Assembly: GCF_030518235.1 (NCBI RefSeq)
Contig: NZ_JAULSA010000005.1
Location: 186,001-250,000, forward strand
Length of the DNA: 64,000 nt
DNA from: Saccharibacillus sp. CPCC 101409
GTDB lineage: Bacteria; Bacillota; Bacilli; Paenibacillales; Paenibacillaceae
Reading direction: 5' to 3'
A program made the translations under genes and the position numbers. Position 1 is the stretch's first letter; the number at the start of each line of letters is the position of its first letter. The notes under the pieces were generated by a model. It worked only from the letters and a program-made list of their open reading frames with translations, did not search any database and was not told where the DNA came from. Below are positions 17,048 to 25,167 of the stretch, one piece after another.

Positions 17048-17785
17048 TCCAGTAGTCCTCCGCGGCTCGCAAGATTTCTTCGGCGCTTTTTAAAGTGGCC
17101 TGTTCGATCGTGTCCCCGGTTTGACGACCCGATTCAGCGTTTGCGCATCCGTTTTGGATACCCAGGGACCCAGCCGTTCTTCCCCGCAGCGCGAAACGGC
17201 AAAGTTCTCCGCCAATCCTTCGCTCACGATCAGCTCGCCCAGCGTCACGTTCGCGTCCCAGCGGATAAACTGATAGCGCACGTTATGATTGCATTCGTGG
17301 GCCAGCGCGGCATAGATTCTCGGCAGCGTGTAGGCGTTGGGCGTCAGCACGGTCAGGATATGACCCGGAATCCCTCCGTCTCCCGAATAGCCTTCGTTGA
17401 TTCTCAGCAGTTCGCTGGCCGGATTGCCGAGCAGAACCGTAAAGATAATCTTCTGCACCGGAAGCGAGATTCCCTGCCGTTCAAAAGCGGCAAAGCTGCC
17501 GGTCACGACCGCCCAGCATTCCGCCCAAAATCCCTCGGACGAAATATCGTTTACCTGCTCCAGCATCGATTCGCCGATCTGCTCCGCGGGCAGGTACATC
17601 ATATCGTTCAGCGTCATCACGTCGAATCCGCCGGGCGGCTCCGAGCGAAACGGAATCTGCTGGATTTCCCATTTCTTTTTGAACGGAGCCAGCATCAGTT
17701 CTCGGTACGCTTCTCTTTTTTCCGCCTGCGGCAGCTGGATGATCCGGCGGTAAATATCATCGGAACGAAGCGCGGTAATATTCAT
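17019..17785 (-). pseudogene. Degraded DUF2268 zinc-peptidase-like gene with internal deletion
   Basis: The open part (17090-17785, 231 aa) matches the DUF2268/YjaZ family: HECNH zinc motif in AALAHECNHNVRY and the downstream Glu in LGELIVSEGLAE. After SKTDAQTLNRVVKP the frame ends quickly (PGTRSNRPL, stop at 17090). A +1 frame then reads GDTIEQATLKSAEEILRAAE followed by DYW, which looks like the family's normal C-terminal tail, and runs on to a stop at 17019-17021 inside merR. About 50 residues normally separate these two blocks. I infer a deletion, perhaps between AAACCGG repeats, with a frameshift at about 17115-17125. The truncated product might still be made. Start ATG 17785 is just downstream of the MerR-type promoter. 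Confidence 0.75.
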
Positions 17786-17815
17786 GAATGTCTCCCCTTT
17801 CGTTGATCGTTCTCC

Positions 17816-17846
17816 ACGTTAAACTATGACGCGGCGTCACAGTCAA
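17816..17846 (-). promoter_or_regulatory. MerR-type promoter with 19-bp spacer and dyad operator
   Basis: Minus strand: -35 TTGACT (17841-17846), 19-bp spacer, -10 TAACGT (17816-17821). A perfect odd-centred dyad at 17823-17843 (ACTATGACGC-G-GCGTCACAGT) fills the spacer. Over-long spacers with a central dyad are the hallmark of promoters activated by MerR proteins through DNA untwisting. It drives the DUF2268 remnant and merR gene. Confidence 0.8.
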
Positions 17847-17883
17847 CCCCGGAAATTCGATATGCAAAAGGCGGTTCTGATGC

Positions 17884-17916
17884 AAAAAAGCCGTCCGGAA
17901 ATATTTCCGAACAGCC
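17884..17916 (-). terminator. Terminator after helD
   Basis: A near-perfect stem centred on GGAAATATTTCC (17890-17916) is followed on the minus strand by six Ts (17884-17889). Confidence 0.9.
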
Positions 17917-17937
17917 TCTTTACTCAACAAAGCTCTT

Positions 17938-20328
17938 TTAACGAACCTCGTACAATTCCGCATCCACTCCCGACACAAACGGGCTTTCTTCGCCCAGCGC
18001 ATACAGCCGCAGCACGTGCATCGCCCGCGTGCAGGCGGTGTAGAACAACTTGCGCTCCGACTCGCGGCTGTAGCGTTCCGCCGAAGCGTTGTACAGCAGC
18101 GCGGCGTCGAATTCCACGCCTTTCGCCAGGTAAGCCGGCACGATAACCGTTCCTTTTTCGAACGCCGGCGTGTTTTTGGTAATCAGCCGCGTATCGAGAC
18201 GGCCTTTGAGCCGGGCGTGCAGCTCGCTGCATTCGCTCTGCGTTTTGCAGATGATGGCGGTGTAATCGAGGCCCTGTTCGCGCAGTTCCCCGATATCCGC
18301 GATCAGCGCCGCATCCATATCCGAGGTCGCGTCTTCGACACCCGCATCGGCGGAGCCGCCGAAACGCCGCAGCACCGGCTTCTCGCCGCTGCGGGTAAAC
18401 GGCAGGATCAGTTCGCCTTCCGGCAGCATCGCTTTGGTAAATTCCGTAATCTCCCGCGTCGAGCGGTAGCTGCGCGTCAGCCGCAGCACCATGCTCTCGT
18501 CGCGTCCGTACAGATTCAGCAGCGGATCGTAATCGTCCAGCGCCGAATCGTGGCCGTAGATCGCCTGGTTCAAGTCGCCCAGCGCGGTCATACGGGCGCG
18601 CGGAAACAACCGCTTGAGGAATTCGAGCTGGAACGGCGTATAATCCTGCACTTCGTCGACGATGATATGGCGGATCGCCGTGTTGGTGATAAAACCCTGC
18701 AGCAGTTCTCTCAGCAGCAGCAGCGGCGTGGCGTCTTCGAACGCCAGCTCCGACTTTGCCAGCCGGTCCAGCGTCTGGCGCGAGAACTCGTGCCACAGCG
18801 CGGGCAGCGGACGGCCGCCCGACACGCGCATAAACAGGGCTTCGTCTTTGAACAGCCGGCGGTACAGTCCTTTGACGTCGACGAAGCGCTGGCGCTTGAC
18901 CCATTTGCGCACCGGCTTGAGCCAGTCGTTGACGACCATGCGCGCCGCCGCTTCGTGCTGCTGATCGAAATCGTCGAATGTGTGCGCCGCTCCTTTTTGC
19001 TTGCGCCGCATGAGATTGTAGGCCCGGTGCAGTTCGCTCGTCCCGAGCAGTTGGATCTGATTCTCCACCCAATCGGCTTCGCGCTGTGTTTTGCCGTATT
19101 CGCCGACCTGTTTCAGCAGCCATTTGCCCATCTGCTCGATCCGGCTCGGCAGCTTGACCGAAGGATCGAATTCGTAGAATTTACGCCGCATTTCTTCCGC
19201 CGATACGATCTCGTGCCCCTGGAAGCGGATCGGGCGGAACATCATATCCTGATGCGCCAGATGTTCGCGGTAGCCGCGGATCACATTCAGGTAATCGAGC
19301 GACGATTTGTAGCGGATGCCCGCCAACCGCGCTTCGTATTCGGGATCTTCCCCGCTATCCGACTCGCCGCCGCGCAGCAGGTACTCCAACTGGTCGAATG
19401 CGTCTTCCAGCTCGAATTCCCGCCCGATCCGCCGCTCCAGATAGGCCTGGAACGTCGTTTGCAGCATATTTTCTTCGCCCAGCTCCGGCAGTACCGTCGA
19501 GACGTAGCTGCCAAACAGCGAGTTCGGCGAGAACAGCACCAGCTGGTCCGCGCTCAGCGTATCGCGGTAGCGGTACAGCAGATAGGCGACGCGCTGGAGC
19601 GCGGCCGACGTTTTGCCGCTGCCCGCCGCGCCCTGCACGACCAGCAGCCGGCTCTGCTCGTTACGGATAATCGCGTTCTGCTCGCTCTGGATCGTCGACA
19701 CGATACTTTTCATCCGGTCGTCGGCGCTCTGGCTGAGCACTTCCTGCAGCAGCTCGTCGCCGATCGTCATCCCGGTATCGAACATGACGCGGATTTTGGC
19801 ATCGCGTATCACGTATTGCCGTTTCAGTTCCATCTCGCCTTCGACGTGTCCGGCGGGCGTCCGATACGACACATCGCCGGGCGAACCGTCGTAATACAGG
19901 CTGGAGATCGGGGCGCGCCAATCGTAGATCAGAAAGTCCTGTTCGTTGTCGTCGATCAGCGAAGCGATGCCGAGATAGATGGGCTCCGCCGCCGCGTCTT
20001 CTTTTTCGCGAAAATCGATCCGGCCGAAATACGGCGAGTTTTTCAGTCTGCGCAGCTTGCCGAGTTGGGAGAACGCCCGCTTGTGGCTGAATTCCTGCTG
20101 CGCCAGCACCTGCGACTGCTGCCGCATGCTGGTCGATGTTTCGCCCAGATCGTCCGGCTCGGCGAAGTTGATCGTAACCTCGTCCCAGAATTCTTTGCGC
20201 AGCTCCACCACATCTCCGCGCGCTTCGCCGAGCTGGGCTTCCAGTCCGCGGATACGGCCCGTTACTTTGGCGGTTACGTCGTTCACGCGCTCCTGCTCCC
20301 GCCGCCACTCCCGATCGGTAATTTCCAT
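17938..20328 (-). CDS. helD: RNA polymerase recycling motor ATPase HelD
   Basis: 796-aa UvrD/Rep-like superfamily-1 ATPase that dissociates stalled or spent RNA polymerase from nucleic acid in Gram-positive bacteria. An N-terminal coiled coil (about 1-100), which enters the secondary channel in known structures, precedes the motor. Walker A is GAAGSGKT (233-240); other helicase motifs include VDEVQDYTPFQ, LGDLNQAIYG, LTRSYRSTREI and KGVEFDAAL. Length matches HelD (770-780 aa in Bacillus). ATG 20328 follows AAAGGGG. Terminated by a strong hairpin. Monocistronic. Confidence 0.95.
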   Translation of the reverse strand: MEITDREWRREQERVNDVTAKVTGRIRGLEAQLGEARGDVVELRKEFWDEVTINFAEPDDLGETSTSMRQQSQVLAQQEFSHKRAFSQLGKLRRLKNSPYFGRIDFREKEDAAAEPIYLGIASLIDDNEQDFLIYDWRAPISSLYYDGSPGDVSYRTPAGHVEGEMELKRQYVIRDAKIRVMFDTGMTIGDELLQEVLSQSADDRMKSIVSTIQSEQNAIIRNEQSRLLVVQGAAGSGKTSAALQRVAYLLYRYRDTLSADQLVLFSPNSLFGSYVSTVLPELGEENMLQTTFQAYLERRIGREFELEDAFDQLEYLLRGGESDSGEDPEYEARLAGIRYKSSLDYLNVIRGYREHLAHQDMMFRPIRFQGHEIVSAEEMRRKFYEFDPSVKLPSRIEQMGKWLLKQVGEYGKTQREADWVENQIQLLGTSELHRAYNLMRRKQKGAAHTFDDFDQQHEAAARMVVNDWLKPVRKWVKRQRFVDVKGLYRRLFKDEALFMRVSGGRPLPALWHEFSRQTLDRLAKSELAFEDATPLLLLRELLQGFITNTAIRHIIVDEVQDYTPFQLEFLKRLFPRARMTALGDLNQAIYGHDSALDDYDPLLNLYGRDESMVLRLTRSYRSTREITEFTKAMLPEGELILPFTRSGEKPVLRRFGGSADAGVEDATSDMDAALIADIGELREQGLDYTAIICKTQSECSELHARLKGRLDTRLITKNTPAFEKGTVIVPAYLAKGVEFDAALLYNASAERYSRESERKLFYTACTRAMHVLRLYALGEESPFVSGVDAELYEVR

Positions 20329-20550
20329 TATAGTTCCAACCCCTTTTTGACTATTGACAACGCACCTATATTATGCTATATTTTAGAAATCAGTATAGTT
20401 TTACGAATATTCCCATAGCGACAGAATATAATTGTACGCCTGAGAGCCGGCGAAATCAACCCGCCGCGGCCAGCCAGGGGTATTTTTTGTGTACGCGCAA
20501 TTCCGGAATCGAACTCGGCGCCGCTTCCCGCTCCGTGCTCCGGCCATAGA

Positions 20551-20592
20551 GAAAGGGAAGGAACGCCGGCTGCCCGGTCTTCCTTCCCTTTC
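20551..20592 (-). terminator. Terminator hairpin after the copper-storage-like gene
   Basis: A perfect 13-bp stem, GAAAGGGAAGGAA (20551-20563) with TTCCTTCCCTTTC (20580-20592), lies about 20 bp past the stop. The rest of the 281-bp gap to helD holds the helD promoter region (AT-rich 20360-20400) and nothing else recognised. Confidence 0.6.
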
Positions 20593-20610
20593 CGCACGTT
20601 CGGATAGCTT

Positions 20611-20949
20611 TTACGCCGTCTGGGATGCCATTTCGCGGCATACGTCGGCGCAGCGTTTGCACGCTTCCGCGCAGCGCCGGCAGTGATCCATCTCGTGCTT
20701 GCCGCATTCGCCGCCGCAATCGTCGCAGATCTGCGCGCACAGCGAACAAATCTTGGCCGCGTACGGACTGCTCTGGGTCATCGCCCGGGCCGCAAACTCG
20801 CACATGTCCGCGCACAGCCGGTCGAGGCGAATACACTCGCGCATCATCGCCGCGTCTTTTTCCTTCAAACAAGCGTCGTAACAAACGTTGCAGGCCTCCA
20901 TACAATTCAGACATTCATCGATACACCGGCGCATCTGTTCCCTGGTCAT
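20611..20949 (-). CDS. Four-helix-bundle copper-binding protein (Csp/DUF326 type)
   Basis: 112-aa cysteine-rich protein with 19 Cys arranged as repeated CxxxC pairs along predicted helices (CIDECLNCMEACNVCYDAC ... CRRCAEACKRCADVC). This is the pattern of cytosolic copper-storage proteins (Csp3, DUF326), which hold many Cu(I) ions inside a four-helix bundle. There is no signal peptide or Tat motif, so it should be the cytosolic type. ATG 20949 has an AAGGAGGAG site; upstream in-frame sequence is not supported. No copper exporter or CsoR regulator is adjacent. Confidence 0.88.
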   Translation of the reverse strand: MTREQMRRCIDECLNCMEACNVCYDACLKEKDAAMMRECIRLDRLCADMCEFAARAMTQSSPYAAKICSLCAQICDDCGGECGKHEMDHCRRCAEACKRCADVCREMASQTA

Positions 20950-21092
20950 TCGCGAACTCCTCCTTATATTGGCGGTCGGCGGCTTATCTGAATTCAAGCG
21001 GGACAAGCCGCCGGCATGGGGACTGTAGTTCCGAAACTTCCTGTCGTTACCTATTTACCCTTTGCTTTTCCCGCTAAACGGCAGCTGCCGGA

Positions 21093-22166
21093 TTACCCGA
21101 GCCAATGCTTGGGATTGATCCAGTACGTCCAGCGCTTTTTTTCGCCGCGGTCCGCGTTCTGTCCGTAATGTTCGACCAGGCGGTTGAGCCGCACCAGCTG
21201 GTAGCCGTACGCGTGAATTTCCGCCGTCACGATCGACAGCCGCATCGTACTCTCCTCCTGCTGCTGGAGGTACCGCTTCATATCGAGCGCGAACCGTTCG
21301 TTTTCTTCTTCGATATTCTGCCAGGGCGATTCGTCCGGCTTCAGCTTGTTCTCGAATTTCAGCAGCACATGCTCGTGGTATTTGGTCATATACTCCAGCC
21401 GTTCGTCGAACAGCGTGTCAAGCTCAAGCGAGCGCGACGCCGGAAAATAATGCTCTTCCACCGCCTGCACGACCTCGCTGCCTTTGCGCAGGGCCCGCAG
21501 CATCTGCTTGTAGACCACAAGATGGCGGCTTTCCGTATACGAAGGGCGTTTACGCTTGTGCTGGTCTTCTTCGAGCAGATTGTATTTCTCGGCCAGCGAT
21601 TGGATCGAGCCGTCGAGCCCCCGCTGTTCGTCTTTGAACACGCCTTCTTTGATCTCGTCCGATACCGCCGTTCGCAGCAGCAGCGAGAGATGGCCGAACG
21701 TCGACTGGATCTGCCCGAGAAACTGTTCTTTGGGTTTGGGCGGAAGCACCAGCACATTGACGATAAAAGCCGCGAAGATCCCGATCACGTTGATCAGGAA
21801 GCGGTTCAGCGCAAAATGAAACTGTCCGGACGCTTCCATCACCGAGATAACGGTCACGAGCGTCAGGCCGATCGTGTCCGCGCGGTTGATTTTGAGACAG
21901 ACCATAATCACGACAATACAGGTCAAGCCAACCGCGATCGGTTCGCTCGACAGCAGCATGCCGGCCAGCATCGCGATCACGGCGCCGAGGGTATTGGTCA
22001 GCAGCTGATCGAGAAAGTAGCGCCAGGATTTGTAGATCGAAGGCTGCATGGCAAAAATGGCCGCAATCGCGGCGATGACGGGCGGCGTCAGGTTGAGCAG
22101 CATCGTCAGATATAGAGCCAGGGTTACCGCGATCCCCGTTTTCAGCATACGCGCGCCGAAGTTCAC
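21093..22166 (-). CDS. Aromatic-acid exporter family membrane protein (ArAE/DUF939 type)
   Basis: 357 aa. The N-terminal half has four to five transmembrane segments (RMLKTGIAVTLALYLTMLL ... AAIAAIFAMQPSIYKSWRYFLDQLLTNTLGAVIAML ...), the ArAE_1 signature, ending near residue 145. The C-terminal half is a soluble helical domain. Family members export aromatic acids or relieve stress from weak-acid efflux; the ligand here is unknown. AAGGAGG (22174-22180) is 7 bp from GTG 22166 but only 1 bp from ATG 22172, so GTG is chosen. A minus-strand terminator-like hairpin lies about 230 bp upstream, in the leader direction. Confidence 0.85.
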   Translation of the reverse strand: MNFGARMLKTGIAVTLALYLTMLLNLTPPVIAAIAAIFAMQPSIYKSWRYFLDQLLTNTLGAVIAMLAGMLLSSEPIAVGLTCIVVIMVCLKINRADTIGLTLVTVISVMEASGQFHFALNRFLINVIGIFAAFIVNVLVLPPKPKEQFLGQIQSTFGHLSLLLRTAVSDEIKEGVFKDEQRGLDGSIQSLAEKYNLLEEDQHKRKRPSYTESRHLVVYKQMLRALRKGSEVVQAVEEHYFPASRSLELDTLFDERLEYMTKYHEHVLLKFENKLKPDESPWQNIEEENERFALDMKRYLQQQEESTMRLSIVTAEIHAYGYQLVRLNRLVEHYGQNADRGEKKRWTYWINPKHWLG

Positions 22167-22392
22167 GTGCATCCCTCCTTCAATTCCGTTGTGTCCGTTC
22201 GGCGCAATCGGACCGGTGCCGGATTGCGCCGCGCTCCCCGCTTTTTTTGCCTGTTTCCACTATTACCCGATTTTCGGAAAAAGCTTCTGCGCGGAAGGCG
22301 GCAGTCACCCGGCAAGCTCCGACATATTCGAATTCCCAGTATAACCGGACGGCGGCAGGGAATGCAAAAAACGCGGTCCGCCGGCTGCGGCG

Positions 22393-22430
22393 AAAAAAAA
22401 GAGACCGCCGGGCGCTGAGCGCCGACGGTC
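22393..22430 (-). terminator. Orphan minus-strand terminator upstream of the ArAE gene
   Basis: GACCG-GGCGC-TGA-GCGCC-CGGTC (22403-22430) forms a strong interrupted stem followed on the minus strand by eight Ts (22393-22400). No gene ends here. It lies in the 414-bp divergent gap between the ArAE exporter and thrE, pointing toward the exporter. It could be an attenuator or the end of a small RNA. Confidence 0.7.
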
Positions 22431-22580
22431 CAAATATATACTTCAAAGGGGGTTGTAGAACTAGATTACCCCGCCAACCTTAAAACAGGCTGAAAAACAG
22501 ATTTCAGTTGTGTTACAATGAGCAGCAGTATGTTTCATGCCCTGTCAGGCTTAACGAACCGACGAAGGAGTAAAGAAGCC

Positions 22581-23336
22581 GTGGATCAAAAAATTTCTAT
22601 TTACGAAACGATCGAACTTTGTTTGCTGGCCGGCAAAATCATGCTGCAAAGCGGCGCCGAAACGTACCGGGTCGAGGACACGATGGTCCGGATCGCCACG
22701 GCGTTCGGGCTGGCCGAAAGCCACAGCTACGTGACTCCGACCGCGCTGATCTTCTCGACCAGCGGCGAGCAGCCGGCCAAGCTCATCCGGATCGAAGAAC
22801 GCACGACCGATCTGCACAAGATCGCCGAAGTCAACGCGATCTCGCGCCGGATCGCGTCGGGCGAGCTGTCGGCCCGCGACGCCAAAGAACTGCTGCTCAA
22901 AGCCGAATCCGCTTCGTTCAATTATACGCTGCCCGTGCAGATCCTGGCCGCGGCCGTCACCAGCGCCTGCTTCCTCATTATGTTCGGCGGCACCTGGCCC
23001 GACTTCCTGCCGGCGCTGCTGGCCGGCGGAAGCGGCTTCGCCGCCGTCGTCTACCTGCACCGCATCGTGCAGGTCAAATTCTTCTCCGAGTTCTCCGCCG
23101 CGCTTGTCGTCGGCCTGCTCGATCTGCTGTTCGTCTGGCTGGGCTTCGGCCGCGAATTCGACAAGATCGCGATCGGCTCGGTGATGCCGCTCGTGCCGGG
23201 GCTGCTGATCACCAACGCGATCCGCGATCTGATGGCCGGCCATCTCGTATCCGGCATCTCCAAAGGCGCGGACGCCTGCCTGACGGCTTTTGCGATCGGC
23301 GCGGGCATCGCGGTCGCCATTTTGTTTTTTCATTAG
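22581..23336 (+). CDS. Threonine/serine exporter, N-terminal (large) subunit
   Basis: 251-aa ThrE N-terminal-type protein (pfam06738): a soluble amidohydrolase-like segment containing GAETYRVEDTMVRIA, then five hydrophobic helices (about 115-250). It normally pairs with a small DUF3815 subunit, here the next gene 15 bp downstream, to export threonine and serine; in Corynebacterium the two are fused. GTG 22581 has GAAGGAG upstream, while ATG 22518 lacks a site. Its promoter region includes a TACAAT at about 22514. Confidence 0.9.
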   Translation: MDQKISIYETIELCLLAGKIMLQSGAETYRVEDTMVRIATAFGLAESHSYVTPTALIFSTSGEQPAKLIRIEERTTDLHKIAEVNAISRRIASGELSARDAKELLLKAESASFNYTLPVQILAAAVTSACFLIMFGGTWPDFLPALLAGGSGFAAVVYLHRIVQVKFFSEFSAALVVGLLDLLFVWLGFGREFDKIAIGSVMPLVPGLLITNAIRDLMAGHLVSGISKGADACLTAFAIGAGIAVAILFFH

Positions 23337-23351
23337 GAAGGAGAAGCGTTT

Positions 23352-23783
23352 ATGTGGGCCCAGCTTATGACCAGCTTTGTTGCCGCGGCGACATTCGTGA
23401 TCCTGTTCAACGCGCCGAAGAAATCGCTGCTCCAGTGCGGACTGGTCGGCATGCTCGGCTGGCTGCTGTATATCCTGCTGCGCGGGGAAGTCGGCGAAGC
23501 GCCGGCCGTGCTTTCCGCTTCGCTGCTGGTCGGCATCCTCTGCCAGCTGTTCGCGCGGTTCTACCGTACGCCGGTCATTATCTTCAGCGTGGCGGGCATT
23601 ATTCCGCTCGTGCCCGGCGGCATGGCGTACAACGCCATGCGGCAGTTCGTCGAGAACCGCTATACGGCCGCGATCGAGACCGGAGCGGAAACGATCGTGA
23701 TCGCCGGGGCGATCGCCGTCGGACTGGTGCTGTCCGAAGTGCTGAACCAGATGCTGCGCCGCCGGCCGCGCGGACAGATGTAA
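23352..23783 (+). CDS. Threonine/serine exporter, C-terminal (small) subunit
   Basis: 143-aa hydrophobic protein with four to five transmembrane helices and the signature FSVAGIIPLVPGGMAYNAM of the ThrE C-terminal domain (DUF3815). Begins 15 bp after the large subunit with its own AAGGAG site. Followed by the second copy of the 174-bp four-box repeat. Confidence 0.92.
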   Translation: MWAQLMTSFVAAATFVILFNAPKKSLLQCGLVGMLGWLLYILLRGEVGEAPAVLSASLLVGILCQLFARFYRTPVIIFSVAGIIPLVPGGMAYNAMRQFVENRYTAAIETGAETIVIAGAIAVGLVLSEVLNQMLRRRPRGQM

Positions 23784-23817
23784 TCGGAATCGAGCGCTGC
23801 TCCGGGACGCGCCGGAA

Positions 23818-23991
23818 TGCGAAAATCCACTTTATTTTCGGAATCCGGCGGCTATATCCTTTTAAAATGCAAAAATCCACTTGTTTTCGCCCGATCGGCC
23901 GTTTTAGCGGCTTTTCTCGCGAATCAAGTGGATTTTTGCATGCGATGAAGCCAGTCTTCGTTCGAGGCAGGCAATAAGATGGATTTTCGCA
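23818..23991. repeat. 174-bp four-box palindromic repeat element, copy 2
   Basis: Boxes at 23818-23832 and 23868-23882 (plus) and 23926-23940 and 23976-23991 (minus). Total length (174 bp), inner pair span (73 bp) and outer spacing (50-51 bp) equal those of the copy at 988-1161, although sequence between the boxes has largely diverged. The inner pair forms a long stem (TGCAAAAATCCACTTG with its complement, plus an adjoining TTTCGC/GCGAA pairing). Lies between the convergent thrE small-subunit and epimerase genes. Confidence 0.85.
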
Positions 23992-24074
23992 CTCCCTTCC
24001 GAAAGCGCTCCAAACCTTGCCCTGCCGCACTTTTGCTTTAATCCGCTTTTTCTACAGACGAGCCGGATGCGCGT

Positions 24075-24959
24075 TCAAGCTTCGCCTCGCGCCAGCTGTC
24101 CGATCAGTTCCGGCATCCAGTCGTCCAGACTGCGGAAAGCATAGCCCGCCTTCCGGGCACGGGACGTGTCCATCGTCCAATCGTCTTCGATGCCGAACGG
24201 CGAAGACTCGCTGTCCGGTCCTTCCGACAGGACGATCGCCGAACGGCCGGTCTCGCGGTCGATCTGCGCCAGCAGTTCGCGCAGCTTCGGTCTGCCGTCC
24301 GACGCCGCGTTGAACGCTCCCGCGACCTCCGCCTCGCCCAGCCATTTCAGGAAATCCGCCGCTTCCGCTTCGTAAATAAAGCAGATGCGCGCTTCCGGAT
24401 TCGGCAGCACGAACGAAACGCCGTTTTTGATCCGTTCGACGTGGAAGTGCAGCCGCTTCGTATAATCGTTCGGCCCCAGCACGATCGGGAACCGCGCCGA
24501 AGCCGCCGGGAAAGGCGCTTCGCGGAAAAAGACCGACTCCGCCTGGCGCTTGCCTTCGGCGTAGCCGACTTTGCCGACCGGACTCGGCGGCGCGTCCTGC
24601 GACGCCGTATCGACCTGCTCCTCGGTCATCTCGGCCGAACCCGCGTCGTAGACCGACAGGCTCGACGTCAGCACATAGCGGCCGACTTTGCCCGTAAATA
24701 CGCGTACGGCCGCGCGCGCCTCGTCGGCGTTGTAGCAAATATTGTCGTAGACCACGTCCCAGTGTTTGCCTTCGACCGCCGCGGCCAGCGCCGCTTCGTC
24801 GGTACGGTCCACTTTCAGCCGCTCCACCCGGTCGCCGAACGAATCCGATGTCGTGCCGCGCGTCGCGATCGTGACCGACTGCCCGTCTTCCAGCAGTTTT
24901 TCAACCAGCCTTTTCCCGAAAAAGCGCGTTCCTCCAAGTACCAGCACCTGCTTTGTCAT
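24075..24959 (-). CDS. NAD-dependent epimerase/dehydratase (extended SDR fold)
   Basis: 294-aa Rossmann protein with cofactor motif GGTRFFGKRLVEKLL at residues 9-23. It lacks an obvious YxxxK in classical spacing, but VGYAEGKRQAE supplies a Tyr/Lys pair (YxxGK), as in isoflavone-reductase-like and CSP41-like members. Such proteins act on nucleotide sugars or as RNA-binding/reductase relatives; the substrate is not assignable. Independent of the hexuronate genes by strand position but upstream of their terminator, with a 208-bp gap. Confidence 0.8.
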   Translation of the reverse strand: MTKQVLVLGGTRFFGKRLVEKLLEDGQSVTIATRGTTSDSFGDRVERLKVDRTDEAALAAAVEGKHWDVVYDNICYNADEARAAVRVFTGKVGRYVLTSSLSVYDAGSAEMTEEQVDTASQDAPPSPVGKVGYAEGKRQAESVFFREAPFPAASARFPIVLGPNDYTKRLHFHVERIKNGVSFVLPNPEARICFIYEAEAADFLKWLGEAEVAGAFNAASDGRPKLRELLAQIDRETGRSAIVLSEGPDSESSPFGIEDDWTMDTSRARKAGYAFRSLDDWMPELIGQLARGEA

Positions 24960-25084
24960 CCGATCCGCTCCTTTTATAAAGGAAAGACAGCTCTCGGGCC
25001 GCTTTCCCGGTATGTATCGTCGGCGGAAATTCCGGCTTGAGCGGAAGTTCCGCTTTTAGCATAAAGCAACGAAACCGCGAAAGC

Positions 25085-25118
25085 AAAAAAAGACGCACGC
25101 CCACGGGGCGCCGCGTCT
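25085..25118 (-). terminator. Terminator after uxaA
   Basis: AGACGC (25091-25096) pairs with GCGTCT (25113-25118) around a further GC-rich stem, followed on the minus strand by seven Ts. Confidence 0.8.
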
Positions 25119-25167
25119 GTTCCGCTTTTTGTTTCCCGATATCCGGCCGGTCTTGTTTTTCCCGGAA

